DNA of 64,000 nucleotides from Faecalicatena contorta (lineage in GTDB: Bacteria; Bacillota; Clostridia; Lachnospirales; Lachnospiraceae). Shown here piece after piece: positions 24,179-32,350 of this stretch (position 1 is the stretch's first letter; each line of letters opens with the position of its first letter). Under the pieces are notes generated by a model, which was not told the origin of the DNA, did no database searches, and saw only the letters and a program-made list of their open reading frames with translations. The stretch spans positions 1 to 64,000 of the forward strand of contig NZ_JAFBIY010000008.1 in assembly GCF_021531975.1 (NCBI RefSeq), in the 5' to 3' direction. Made by a program: the position numbers and the translations under genes.

Positions 24179-26170
24179 ATGGAAATGTTTTTGAAAGTTA
24201 TTCCGATTTTCGGAGTAATTGCTCTGCTTTTCGCATTATCACTTGCGATGAAAGTTAGCAAGCAGAGCGAAGGTACAGACAGAATGAAAGAGATTGCAGC
24301 AGCAATCAGCGAAGGAGCACAGGCTTTCCTCAGAGCGGAATATAAGATTCTGGTAATCTTTATCGCTGTAGTATTCGTTCTGATCGGGTTTGGCCTTAAG
24401 AGCTGGATCACAGCAATTGCATTTGTAGGCGGTGCATTATTCTCGATCATCGCCGGATATTGTGGAATGACAGTAGCTACAAAGGCAAATGTCAGAACTG
24501 CAAATGCAGCAAAAGAAAGTGGAATGAACAAGGCACTTTCTATCGCATTTTCAGGCGGAGCTGTTATGGGAATGTGTGTGGCAGGTCTTGGAACATTAGG
24601 TGTAAGTATTGTTTACCTTACTACAGGTAATCCGGGAGTATTATCCGGATTCAGTATGGGTGCTTCTTCTGTTGCACTGTTTGCCCGTGTCGGTGGTGGT
24701 ATTTATACAAAAGCGGCAGACGTTGGAGCTGACCTTGTTGGTAAGGTAGAAGCAGGAATTCCGGAAGATGATCCGCGTAACCCGGCTGTTATTGCCGATA
24801 ACGTAGGCGATAACGTAGGTGACGTTGCCGGTATGGGAGCTGACCTGTTCGAGTCATATGTTGGTTCTCTTGTATCTGCACTGACACTTGGAATTGCCGT
24901 TTCAGGCGGAGTGAAGGATGCCGGAGTATTATTCCCGCTGGCAATTGCAGCAATTGGTCTTATGGCTTCTATCATTGCTTCCTTCTTTGTAAAGGGTGGA
25001 GAGAACACAGATCCTCAGAAAGCACTTTCTAAAGGAAGTTATGTATCTGCAGCGATTGTAATTGTCGGTGCAATTGTACTGAGTAATGTGTTATTTGGAA
25101 ATATGAGTGCAGCAATCGCAGTTATCGCTGGTCTGATTGTTGGAGTTATTATTGGTAATGTAACAGAATACTATACTTCTGCTGATTACAAACCGGTTCA
25201 GAAGATCGGAGAGCAGTCCGAAACAGGGCCGGCAACTACAATCATCAGTGGTATTGCTGTAGGTATGCAGTCAACAGCAATTCCGATGATTCTTATCTGT
25301 ATCGGTATCTTTATCGCATTCCAGGTATCTGGTCTTTACGGTATCGCTCTTGCAGCAGTAGGTATGCTTTCTACAACTGGTATTACAGTAGCCGTTGATG
25401 CATATGGCCCGATCGCTGACAATGCAGGTGGTATCGCTGAAATGTCAGGATTGGATGAATCTGTTCGTGAGATTACAGATAAACTTGACTCTGTTGGTAA
25501 TACAACAGCAGCTATGGGTAAAGGTTTTGCTATCGGTTCCGCAGCACTTACAGCACTTGCACTGTTCGTATCTTACGCACAGGCTGTAGGACTTGGCGAG
25601 ATCAATATCCTGGATCCACTCGTAGTAATCGGCCTCTTCATCGGTGGTACACTTACATTCCTGTTCTCAGCTATGACAATGGATTCCGTTTCCAAAGCTG
25701 CTTACAAGATGATCGAGGAAGTAAGACGCCAGTTCCGTGAGAAACCAGGCATCATGCAGGGAACAGAAAAACCAGATTACACATCATGTGTAGGTATTTC
25801 CACAACAGCAGCCCTGCACGAGATGTTAGTACCTGGTATCATGGCAGTTGCAGTACCGATCATCGTAGGTGTTGTACTTGGACCAGAAGCACTCGGCGGA
25901 CTTCTTGGCGGTGCACTTGTATCCGGTGTTCTGATGGCAATCTTTATGTCCAACTCCGGTGGTGCATGGGATAATGCTAAGAAATACATCGAGACAGGAT
26001 ACCATGGCGGAAAAGGAAGCGAAGCACATAAAGCAGCCGTTGTTGGTGACACTGTAGGTGACCCGTTCAAAGACACATCAGGACCGTCTATCAACATCCT
26101 GATTAAGCTGATGACAGTAGTATCATTAGTATTTGCACCATTATTCTTATCAATTGGTGGATTATTATAG
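24179..26170 (+). CDS. hppA: Membrane-bound ion-translocating pyrophosphatase
   Basis: A 663-residue, roughly 15-16-helix pump that couples pyrophosphate hydrolysis to export of H+ or Na+. The substrate loop [21 protein letters not shown] (given as its two ends) and [20 protein letters not shown] carry the Mg-PPi binding Asp and Lys residues. [10 protein letters not shown] has Ala where K+-independent enzymes have Lys, so it should need K+. Whether it pumps H+ or Na+ needs alignment of the gate Glu. It salvages energy from biosynthetic PPi in anaerobes. It is monocistronic and followed by a terminator. Confidence 0.95.
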   Translation: MEMFLKVIPIFGVIALLFALSLAMKVSKQSEGTDRMKEIAAAISEGAQAFLRAEYKILVIFIAVVFVLIGFGLKSWITAIAFVGGALFSIIAGYCGMTVATKANVRTANAAKESGMNKALSIAFSGGAVMGMCVAGLGTLGVSIVYLTTGNPGVLSGFSMGASSVALFARVGGGIYTKAADVGADLVGKVEAGIPEDDPRNPAVIADNVGDNVGDVAGMGADLFESYVGSLVSALTLGIAVSGGVKDAGVLFPLAIAAIGLMASIIASFFVKGGENTDPQKALSKGSYVSAAIVIVGAIVLSNVLFGNMSAAIAVIAGLIVGVIIGNVTEYYTSADYKPVQKIGEQSETGPATTIISGIAVGMQSTAIPMILICIGIFIAFQVSGLYGIALAAVGMLSTTGITVAVDAYGPIADNAGGIAEMSGLDESVREITDKLDSVGNTTAAMGKGFAIGSAALTALALFVSYAQAVGLGEINILDPLVVIGLFIGGTLTFLFSAMTMDSVSKAAYKMIEEVRRQFREKPGIMQGTEKPDYTSCVGISTTAALHEMLVPGIMAVAVPIIVGVVLGPEALGGLLGGALVSGVLMAIFMSNSGGAWDNAKKYIETGYHGGKGSEAHKAAVVGDTVGDPFKDTSGPSINILIKLMTVVSLVFAPLFLSIGGLL

Positions 26171-26177
26171 TTTAAAT

Positions 26178-26216
26178 GGGGACGTAGACTTTTTAAAAAA
26201 GTCTACGTCCCTTTTT
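26178..26216 (+). terminator. Terminator of hppA, related to the palindrome family
   Basis: GGGGACGTAGACTTTTT (from 26178) pairs with AAAAAGTCTACGTCCC (to 26211), followed by TTTTT. The GGGGAC ends and T/A-run centre resemble the GGGGACGGGG palindromes, so it may be a diverged copy working as a terminator. Confidence 0.75.
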
Positions 26217-26222
26217 GCATTT

Positions 26223-26262
26223 TGTGGTGTACCAAAATGAAAAATGTGGTGTACCTAAATGA
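26223..26262 (+). promoter_or_regulatory. Two 18-bp direct repeats upstream of the CobW genes
   Basis: TGTGGTGTACCAAAATGA (26223-26240) and TGTGGTGTACCTAAATGA (26245-26262) differ by one base and are spaced 22 bases start to start, about two helical turns. They lie 70-110 bases before the CobW start. This arrangement suggests a regulator binding the same DNA face twice, possibly a metal sensor. No regulator gene is adjacent. Confidence 0.5.
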
Positions 26263-26333
26263 CTGGAAAGTAGAAATAGTTTGTGCTAATATATGTTTCG
26301 TAGCTATTTTTATTTAGAAAAGAGGTTTTATAT

Positions 26334-27446
26334 ATGACAAAAGTGGACATTATTTCCGGATTCCTTGGAGCGGGAAAGACTACCTTTATCAAATTGCTGA
26401 TCGATAAGGTGTTTGCCGGAGAGAAGCTTGTACTGATTGAAAATGAGTTTGGCGAAATCGGAATTGACGGTGGTTTTCTTAAGGATGCGGGAATTGAGAT
26501 TACAGAGATGAATTCCGGATGCATTTGTTGTACTCTGGTAGGAGATTTCAGTAAGGCGCTTCAGAAAGTGCTTGAGGAATATAAGCCGGATCGTGTATTG
26601 ATTGAGCCTTCAGGAGTCGGAAAGCTGTCTGATGTTGCAAAGGCAATCGAAGACGTAAAAATAAATGCGGATATAGAAATAGAGGGAAGAATTACGGTTG
26701 TTGATGGAAAGAAAGCGAAGATGTATCTGAGAAATTTTGGAGAATTCTTTAAAAATCAGGTCGAACATGCATCTACAATTGTTATCAGCCGTACACAGAT
26801 GATGAAAGATGATAAGATTGAGGAATGTGTACATCTTCTCAGAGAAGAAAATGAAGAGGCAGCGATAATTTCTACTCCGTGGGAAGAGTTGAGTAAAGAG
26901 GCTGTTCTTCATGCTTTAGAGCAGGGATCAGAACTGGAGGAGCTTTTGGAGCATCATGGCCACGAACATGAACATCATCATGACGGTTGTTGCGATCACG
27001 AACATGAACATGAACATCATCATCATGACTGTTGTTGCGACCACGAACATGAACACCATCATGATGACTGTTGTTGTCACGATCACCATGACCACGGCCA
27101 CCATGACCACGGCCACCACGACCACGACCATCATGATCACGATCACCATGAGCATCATCACCATGCGGATGATGTGTTTACAAGCTGGGGAAAAGAGACC
27201 GCGCATAAATACACAAAGGAAGAGCTTGACTTTATCGTAAAAGCATTATCAGCAGCAGAAGGTTATGGAACAGTCCTTCGTGCAAAGGGTATCATTGCCA
27301 TGGCAGATGGTGGATGGAAACAGTTTGATCTTGTGCCGGAAGAATATGAGATAAGAGATTGTCAGGCTGACTATACCGGCCGGGTTTGTGTTATTGGAAC
27401 TGATCTTAATGAAGCAGAACTTTTGAAATTATTCCATATTCAGTAA
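26334..27446 (+). CDS. CobW/COG0523 family GTPase metallochaperone with His/Cys-rich tract
   Basis: A 370-residue G3E GTPase. Walker A GFLGAGKTT is at residues 9-17, the metal-binding GCICC (C63, C65, C66) follows strand 2, and IEPSG is at 90-94. The NKxD-equivalent reads SRTQ and is atypical. Residues about 207-277 are almost only His, Asp and Glu with CC/CCC clusters, likely a metal store or sensor. A CobW C-terminal domain follows. Members deliver Zn, Co, Fe or other metals; the metal here is not known. Its DNA in this tract consists of near-repeats of GAACATGAACATCATCAT. The second CobW gene starts 12 bases later. Confidence 0.88.
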   Translation: MTKVDIISGFLGAGKTTFIKLLIDKVFAGEKLVLIENEFGEIGIDGGFLKDAGIEITEMNSGCICCTLVGDFSKALQKVLEEYKPDRVLIEPSGVGKLSDVAKAIEDVKINADIEIEGRITVVDGKKAKMYLRNFGEFFKNQVEHASTIVISRTQMMKDDKIEECVHLLREENEEAAIISTPWEELSKEAVLHALEQGSELEELLEHHGHEHEHHHDGCCDHEHEHEHHHHDCCCDHEHEHHHDDCCCHDHHDHGHHDHGHHDHDHHDHDHHEHHHHADDVFTSWGKETAHKYTKEELDFIVKALSAAEGYGTVLRAKGIIAMADGGWKQFDLVPEEYEIRDCQADYTGRVCVIGTDLNEAELLKLFHIQ

Positions 27447-27458
27447 GAAGGTGATGAG

Positions 27459-28400
27459 ATGGTAACGCCAGTATTTATTTGTACAGGATTTCTGGACAGT
27501 GGAAAAACAACGCTTGTCAAAGACACACTGATGGAACAGGAATGGATAGAACCGGGACTTACGCTTCTTATTGTCTGCGAAGAAGGCGAGGAAGAGTATT
27601 CAGAAGAATATCTGAAACGTAAGAATATGGCACTTTTAAATATTGAGGAGCCGGAGCAGCTAAATGCTACATTTTTCAAAAACTGTGAGAAAAACTATCA
27701 TCCGACACAGGTTGTGATTGAGTACAACGGTATGTGGAAACTGCAGGATCTGCTGATGATAAAATATCCGAGAAATTGGCAGCTCCAGGGTGTTTATTCT
27801 ACTGTAAATGGAATGACGGTGGATATGTATCTGAAGAATATGAGAAATGTTCTGATGGAGCAGCTTACGGAATCGGAGCTTATCGTTGTAAACAGATGCC
27901 CGGCAGAAACAGATCGCTCTGGGTTCCGACGTGCTCTGAAGGTGCAGAATCCGATGGCACAGCTGATATTTGAAGGAACGGACGGGAAAATCATACAGCC
28001 GTCTGCGGAAGATCTGCCATATGATGTGAAAACTGATCCGATCGTGATTGATGATATGGATTTCGGAATATGGTATGTAGATGCATATGATCATCCGGAT
28101 ATTTATCTTCACAAAGAAATAGAATTTGTTGCTCAGGCCTTTCGCCCGAAAGGAATGGGAAAGGATATGTTCGTTCCGGTGCGTAAAATTATGACATGCT
28201 GTGCAGATGACATACGTTTCTATGGCTATCCGTGTAAGGTGGGTAAGAATATAGATATCCCGATGAAAAAATGGGTAAAGATTCGGGCAAGATTTGAGTT
28301 TGAGTCTGTTACTTCATTCGGAAATGAACAACCGGTACTTTATCTGACACATATGGAGGCCGCTCAGAAACCAGCAGAAGAAGTAGTATATTTGGGATAA
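27459..28400 (+). CDS. Second CobW-like GTPase, atypical, with a YcgQ/DUF1980-like tail
   Basis: A 313-residue protein. Its N-terminal half is CobW-like with Walker A GFLDSGKTT (residues 10-18). The CxCC metal motif is absent and the usual IEPSG position reads IEYNG. The C-terminal part (about residues 215-310, FRPKGMGKDMFVPVRK then TCCADDIRFYGYPC) resembles, from memory, the C-terminal domain of YcgQ/TIGR03943 proteins linked to metal homeostasis. It is co-transcribed with the upstream CobW gene. The role is probably in the same metal pathway; this is inferred. Its stop is two bases before a large palindromic region. Confidence 0.75.
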   Translation: MVTPVFICTGFLDSGKTTLVKDTLMEQEWIEPGLTLLIVCEEGEEEYSEEYLKRKNMALLNIEEPEQLNATFFKNCEKNYHPTQVVIEYNGMWKLQDLLMIKYPRNWQLQGVYSTVNGMTVDMYLKNMRNVLMEQLTESELIVVNRCPAETDRSGFRRALKVQNPMAQLIFEGTDGKIIQPSAEDLPYDVKTDPIVIDDMDFGIWYVDAYDHPDIYLHKEIEFVAQAFRPKGMGKDMFVPVRKIMTCCADDIRFYGYPCKVGKNIDIPMKKWVKIRARFEFESVTSFGNEQPVLYLTHMEAAQKPAEEVVYLG

Positions 28401-28402
28401 CT

Positions 28403-28627
28403 GGAAATTTAGTGTAGTAAGGGATACGCAGTATCGGCAGGAGAAAGTGCCTCGACGCATTCGCCCCTGCAACTAGCCCACGAATCTATAAGAGCGCGAA
28501 AATCAGACGATAAATCAACGCCTGTTTTTCGCGCTCTAACAGTTTCGGGGCGGATTTTCCGGGGCTCTTGCTTACCTCATCACTTTCTCCTGCCGATGCT
28601 GCTGCCATTTACTACACCGTAAATTTC
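28403..28627. repeat. Nested palindrome 1 (about 225 bp), probable mobile or structured RNA element
   Basis: Three paired layers are visible. The outer layer is GGAAATTTAGTGTAGTAA (28403-28420) against TTACTACACCGTAAATTTC (28609-28627). The middle layer is GTATCGGCAGGAGAAAGTG (28431-28449) against CACTTTCTCCTGCCGATGC (28581-28599), 18 of 19 paired. The inner layer is AGAGCGCGAAAA (28491-28502) against TTTTCGCGCTCT (28526-28537). CGCCCC near 28462 also pairs with GGGGCG at 28547. No credible open frame is present. It could be a MITE-like element or a structured non-coding RNA. Confidence 0.8.
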
Positions 28628-28870
28628 TGGGTAAAAGATGTATGCCATAGTTTGTTGGAAAAACAAGTACCTGATTGTAGGTTTTCATTACATATTTGCA
28701 AAAGCAAAGAATTGTAATGACTTTTTAATTGTTAAAATCATCTCCCGGGAAAGATATTGAGGAATTCGAATGAATTTAGAAGAGGAAAACTCATTCCCTG
28801 ACAAAAAAAGTCATCAATTTGAATGAAATGTTACTACAACTGAAGTCCGTCGCCTGCACATTCTACCCCG
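28628..28870. other. Non-coding spacer between the two palindromes
   Basis: AT-rich and without a supported gene. A local hairpin is visible near 28687-28720 (CATTAC...TTGC-AAAA-GCAA...GTAATG followed by CTTTTT), which could terminate transcription. AATTGTAATGACTTTTT and the later AAAAAAAGTCATCAATT (about 28804-28820) are again roughly inverted, so this part may belong to the same larger folded element. Confidence 0.45.
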
Positions 28871-29193
28871 AAATTGTAGTGTAAAGATTTGAGGTGTTAA
28901 AAGAACAGGCTGTAAGAAGAGAAACCTGGTGCTTTGTTTCCGTAGAAGAGTGATACAATCCGTTGCTGAAAAAGGACAAAATATACAGACCGAGTCTTGT
29001 ACTTCGGGTACAAGGCGAGAAGATAGCTGAACGGATGAACTCATGAGGAGTTCTCCGTGAATCTATCTGGTGTCTGTTATATTTTGTCCTTTTAAAGTTA
29101 TGGATTGTAAACGACTGGTCAGGAAACAAAGCATCAGGTTACCTTTCTTACAACCGTCCTTTTTTATACCTTAAACTTCTACACTAAATTTCC
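28871..29193. repeat. Nested palindrome 2 (about 320 bp) reaching into the nagB stop codon
   Basis: An imperfect long hairpin with arms of over 100 bases. TAGTGTA (28877-28883) through GGTGCTTTGTTTCC pairs with GGAAACAAAGCATC through CTACACTA (to 29186). TACAATCC plus AAAAAGGACAAAATATA further in pairs with TATATTTTGTCCTTTT plus GGATTGTA. The tip holds CTTGTAC-TTCGG-GTACAAG (28996-29014) and an ACGGATGAACTC/GAGTTCTCCGT hairpin. The outer end CTACACTAAATTTCC (29179-29193) exactly inverts 28403-28417. Short minus-strand frames inside have no coding features. Confidence 0.8.
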
Positions 29194-29915
29194 ACTTTAC
29201 TTAATGCAGCTTCGTCTGCAACGATTGTTACATCATTATGTAACTGCAGGATGGATGCAGGTACCTGTGGTGTGATCGGGCCGGAGATAACTTCTTTTAA
29301 GATTTCTGATTTATCCTCGCCACTTACGACTACAACAATTTTCTTTGCCTGCATGATGTTCTTTGTGCCCATGGTATATGCCTGATGTGGAACGTCGGCC
29401 TCGGAAGCGAAGAAACGTGTATTTGCTTCGATTGTGCGTGGTGTCAGATCTACGCAGTGTGTTTCTTTTGCGAAGCAGTCGTCTGGTTCATTGAATCCGA
29501 TATGTCCATTGTGACCGAGACCAAGAAGCTGTAAGTCGATACCGCCGGATGCAGCAATAATCGCATTGTAGTCATCGCATGCTTTCTGTGAATCTGGTTC
29601 CAGACCATCCGGAACAAAAGTACGTGTTTTGTCGATGTTAATGTGGTTAAACAGATTATGATTCATAAAATAACGATAGCTCTGGTCATTTTCAGGACTC
29701 AGTCCCTTATATTCGTCCAGGTTTACACTTGTTACTGCTGAAAAATCAAGATCGCCGTTTTCATATCCCTCAATGAGTCTTTTGTAGGTCCCAATTGGTG
29801 AAGAACCGGTCGCAAGTCCGAGTACACAGTCTGGTTTCATAATAACCTGTGCTGCGATAATGTTTGCCGCTTTACGGCTCATGTCTTCATAGTCTTTTGC
29901 TTTAACGATAATCAT
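29184..29915 (-). CDS. nagB: Glucosamine-6-phosphate deaminase
   Basis: A 243-residue enzyme that converts glucosamine-6-phosphate to fructose-6-phosphate and ammonia, the last step of amino-sugar catabolism. GLATGSSPIGTYK binds phosphate, VNLDEYKGL holds the base-side Asp, and GLGHNGHIGFNEP holds the catalytic loop. Length fits the short Firmicute NagB type. A GAAAGGA site precedes the ATG. Its stop codon TAG lies inside the end of the neighbouring palindromic element. It is divergent from nagA. Confidence 0.95.
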   Translation of the reverse strand: MIIVKAKDYEDMSRKAANIIAAQVIMKPDCVLGLATGSSPIGTYKRLIEGYENGDLDFSAVTSVNLDEYKGLSPENDQSYRYFMNHNLFNHINIDKTRTFVPDGLEPDSQKACDDYNAIIAASGGIDLQLLGLGHNGHIGFNEPDDCFAKETHCVDLTPRTIEANTRFFASEADVPHQAYTMGTKNIMQAKKIVVVVSGEDKSEILKEVISGPITPQVPASILQLHNDVTIVADEAALSKVEI

Positions 29916-30034
29916 ACATACTTTTCCTTTCTCAATGAAATAAATAGGTCATATAAAAGCATTCCCTTACACCTAGTATATCAATTAATATTCCGATTTC
30001 CAAGAGGTAAAATGCGAAAAGAAGATGTATAGAA

Positions 30035-30063
30035 TTGAAGAAAGAATTTGAATATATTATAAT
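30035..30063 (+). promoter_or_regulatory. Promoter of nagA
   Basis: TTGAAG (30035-30040) and TATAAT (30058-30063) have a 17-base spacer in the nagB/nagA divergent region, 50 bases before the nagA start. No clear NagR-type operator was recognised. Confidence 0.6.
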
Positions 30064-30112
30064 GAAAAATAAAGGAATAATCATGGGCGGACAAAATGCG
30101 GGGAGGTAGAAA

Positions 30113-31255
30113 ATGGTTATAAAAAACGTAAAGGTATATACTGAAAAGAAGCAGTTCACAGAGGGAGATGTTATGATTCGGGACGGCCTTTTTGTGGATG
30201 AGGACTGTGGGGATGAAGAGGTCATTGATGGGGAGGGCTGTTATGCGATTCCGGGTCTTATTGATCTGCATTTTCATGGCTGTATGGGACATGATTTTTG
30301 TGACGGAACGAAGGAAGCGATTCAGGAGATTGCCAGATATGAGGCTTCTGTTGGTGTAACTGCCATAGCCCCGGCGACGATGACACTGCCGGTAGATGAG
30401 CTTGTGCAGATTCTTTCGGTAGCTGCAGAATATCGAAAAGAAGCACAGGAAGGAGCAGACCTTATTGGAGTCAATATGGAAGGGCCTTTCATCAGTAAGG
30501 TGAAAAAGGGAGCCCAGGATGAGAGAAATATCATAGCATGTGATGTGCATATCTGTCAGCGTTTTCTGGATGCATCCGAAGGGCTTGTGAAGTTTGTGGG
30601 AATTGCGCCGGAAGATAATGAAAATGCGGCAGCATTTATTGAAGCGATGAAGGATAAAGTAAATATTTCCCTGGCGCATACCAATGCAGATTATGATACT
30701 GCCAATGCAGCATTTCAGGCAGGAGCGAACCATGCGGTACATTTGTATAATGCGATGCCGTCATTCACACACCGGGCTCCTGGCGTAGTTGGTGCGGTTT
30801 CGGATAATCCGCATGTAAATGCAGAGCTTATCTGTGACGGTGTACATATCCACCCGGCAGTTGTTCGAGCAACTTTTCGTATGATGGGACCGGAGCGCAT
30901 GATTTTGATCAGCGACAGCATGCGTGCGACAGGCATGCCGGACGGCAGGTATACTCTTGGTGGACTGGAAGTGGATGTTGTAGGAAACAGAGCAACCCTC
31001 GTTTCGGATGGAGCGTTGGCAGGTTCGGCGACGAATCTGATGGACTGCATGAAGACGGCAGTGAAGCAAATGGGTATTCCGCTCGAGACAGCAGTTGCCT
31101 GTGCAACTGTAAATCCGGCGAAAGCCCTTGGTGTATATGACACATATGGCTCTGTTACGCCGGGAAAGAAAGGCAATCTGGTGCTTCTGGATAAAGAGCT
31201 GAATGTGAAAATGGTAATCAAAGACGGAAAAGTAATTCAGAGGCTGGCGCAGTAG
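30113..31255 (+). CDS. nagA: N-acetylglucosamine-6-phosphate deacetylase
   Basis: A 380-residue amidohydrolase-fold enzyme that removes acetate from N-acetylglucosamine-6-phosphate, giving the NagB substrate. LIDLHFHGCMGHDF carries the HxH region, NMEGPF the metal-binding Glu, and later His residues lie in LAHTNADY and NHAVHLYNAM. The catalytic Asp is in LISDSMRATG. Length is normal. A GGGAGGT site precedes the ATG. With nagB it recycles cell-wall or host mucin amino sugars. Confidence 0.95.
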   Translation: MVIKNVKVYTEKKQFTEGDVMIRDGLFVDEDCGDEEVIDGEGCYAIPGLIDLHFHGCMGHDFCDGTKEAIQEIARYEASVGVTAIAPATMTLPVDELVQILSVAAEYRKEAQEGADLIGVNMEGPFISKVKKGAQDERNIIACDVHICQRFLDASEGLVKFVGIAPEDNENAAAFIEAMKDKVNISLAHTNADYDTANAAFQAGANHAVHLYNAMPSFTHRAPGVVGAVSDNPHVNAELICDGVHIHPAVVRATFRMMGPERMILISDSMRATGMPDGRYTLGGLEVDVVGNRATLVSDGALAGSATNLMDCMKTAVKQMGIPLETAVACATVNPAKALGVYDTYGSVTPGKKGNLVLLDKELNVKMVIKDGKVIQRLAQ

Positions 31256-31305
31256 GAACTGCGCCACTTCTTCGTTTTAAACGCAAAAAATAACATTTAA
31301 AACAG

Positions 31306-31325
31306 AAAAACCCCGTCCCCGATTT
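31306..31325. repeat. Half copy of the GGGGACGGGG palindrome (copy E)
   Basis: AAAAACCCCGTCCCCGATTT is the right arm of the family as in copy C, with no matching left arm. It overlaps the first bases of the stop codon of the minus-strand pyridoxal kinase gene, so that gene's 3' end is formed next to a truncated element. Confidence 0.75.
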
Positions 31326-32172
31326 ACATCAGCATCGACAGATATTTCTCGTAATTTGTCCCGTCGTTTCGCGGCACATGATTTTCTACCGAATCAGTAA
31401 TTGCTCTTTCCAGAAATTTCCCGGCAGTTTCTATAATATCCGTAATCTTTCTTCCATCTGCAATGCCTGCGGCAAGGCAGGAAGCAAAGAGATCGCCGGT
31501 TCCGGAATAACTGCCTCCGATAAATGGGAATGAGCAGAGATAATTCGTATCCTGTGATACATAAAGGTTACCTACCTGACAGATGCCTTCTCTGTCAGTG
31601 CAACGGATTCCGGTGACGATTACATGGTGCGGACCGTTTTCACAGAAAGAAAGTGCGAGTGTGTGAATGGTATGCAACAATTTGTCGGTATCATCACAGG
31701 AACTGAGGGTATGGAAATCCGTATCTGTAAGCAGGCAGAGCTCTGTCAGGTTCGGAGTAATGATATCGGCTTCTTTTGCAAGCCTTTTCATCTGTGCCAG
31801 CAGATCTGGCGTAAACATATCATATTTGATTCCATCATCGCCCATGACCGGGTCTACCAGAAGAAAGGTGTCCGGCGTGCGAAATGTTTCCAGAAAACGA
31901 AAAATCTGATGGATCTGTTTTTCGCTGGAGACAAATCCGGTATAGATGCCATCGAAGTGTTGACCCATTTTCTCCCACTCTGTGCGGAAGTATTCCATTT
32001 TGTCTGTGTAGTCGTCCAGATAATAGCTGGGATAACCTGTCTGGGCAGACAATATTGCAGTAGGCAATGGACAGGGCTGCACTCCCATTGCAGAGATAAC
32101 AGAGATCGCTGCGGTAAGGGAGCAGCGGCCAAAGCCGGATAAATCGTTGATTACAGCAATTTTCTTTGTCAT
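31324..32172 (-). CDS. Pyridoxal/pyridoxamine kinase
   Basis: A 282-residue ribokinase-fold kinase that phosphorylates pyridoxal or pyridoxamine in B6 salvage. VINDLSGFGRCSLTAA is the N-terminal substrate region, DPVMGDDG the mid-protein metal/ATP motif, and GSYSGTGDLFASCL the anion hole with the catalytic Asp. It is of the PdxY/PdxK type rather than the ThiD-like Bacillus type. ATG at 32172 has GAAAGAAG upstream; a TTG two codons earlier is less likely. It is monocistronic. Confidence 0.88.
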   Translation of the reverse strand: MTKKIAVINDLSGFGRCSLTAAISVISAMGVQPCPLPTAILSAQTGYPSYYLDDYTDKMEYFRTEWEKMGQHFDGIYTGFVSSEKQIHQIFRFLETFRTPDTFLLVDPVMGDDGIKYDMFTPDLLAQMKRLAKEADIITPNLTELCLLTDTDFHTLSSCDDTDKLLHTIHTLALSFCENGPHHVIVTGIRCTDREGICQVGNLYVSQDTNYLCSFPFIGGSYSGTGDLFASCLAAGIADGRKITDIIETAGKFLERAITDSVENHVPRNDGTNYEKYLSMLM

Positions 32173-32350
32173 TTGCAAATCTTCTTTCTCTTATAATAAT
32201 ATCTCTGGCAATAATATTAGCATTGGAACTGTGTTTTTGAAAAGTACTAAAATGAAAACAATTTGTCGAAAATAGATTTACTAAAAGATAGGGTTTTGAT
32301 AGAATATATATGTTGTTGGTTATACTGTAAAAGAAAAAGGAGGAGACAAC

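Noticed and set aside
26949-27170. Short repeats that look like a CRISPR array or tandem-repeat locus
   Set aside because: The repeats have no regular spacers and are in frame with the CobW protein, where they encode the His/Cys-rich tract. No cas genes are present.
28814-29129. Two minus-strand open frames of 76 and 88 codons in the gene-free region
   Set aside because: They lie within the arms of the long palindrome, have no ribosome binding site or recognisable protein pattern, and overlap each other in different frames.
32179-32350. A possible purine riboswitch upstream of the purine permease
   Set aside because: I could not find the conserved three-way junction core or a terminator/anti-terminator pair in this leader.
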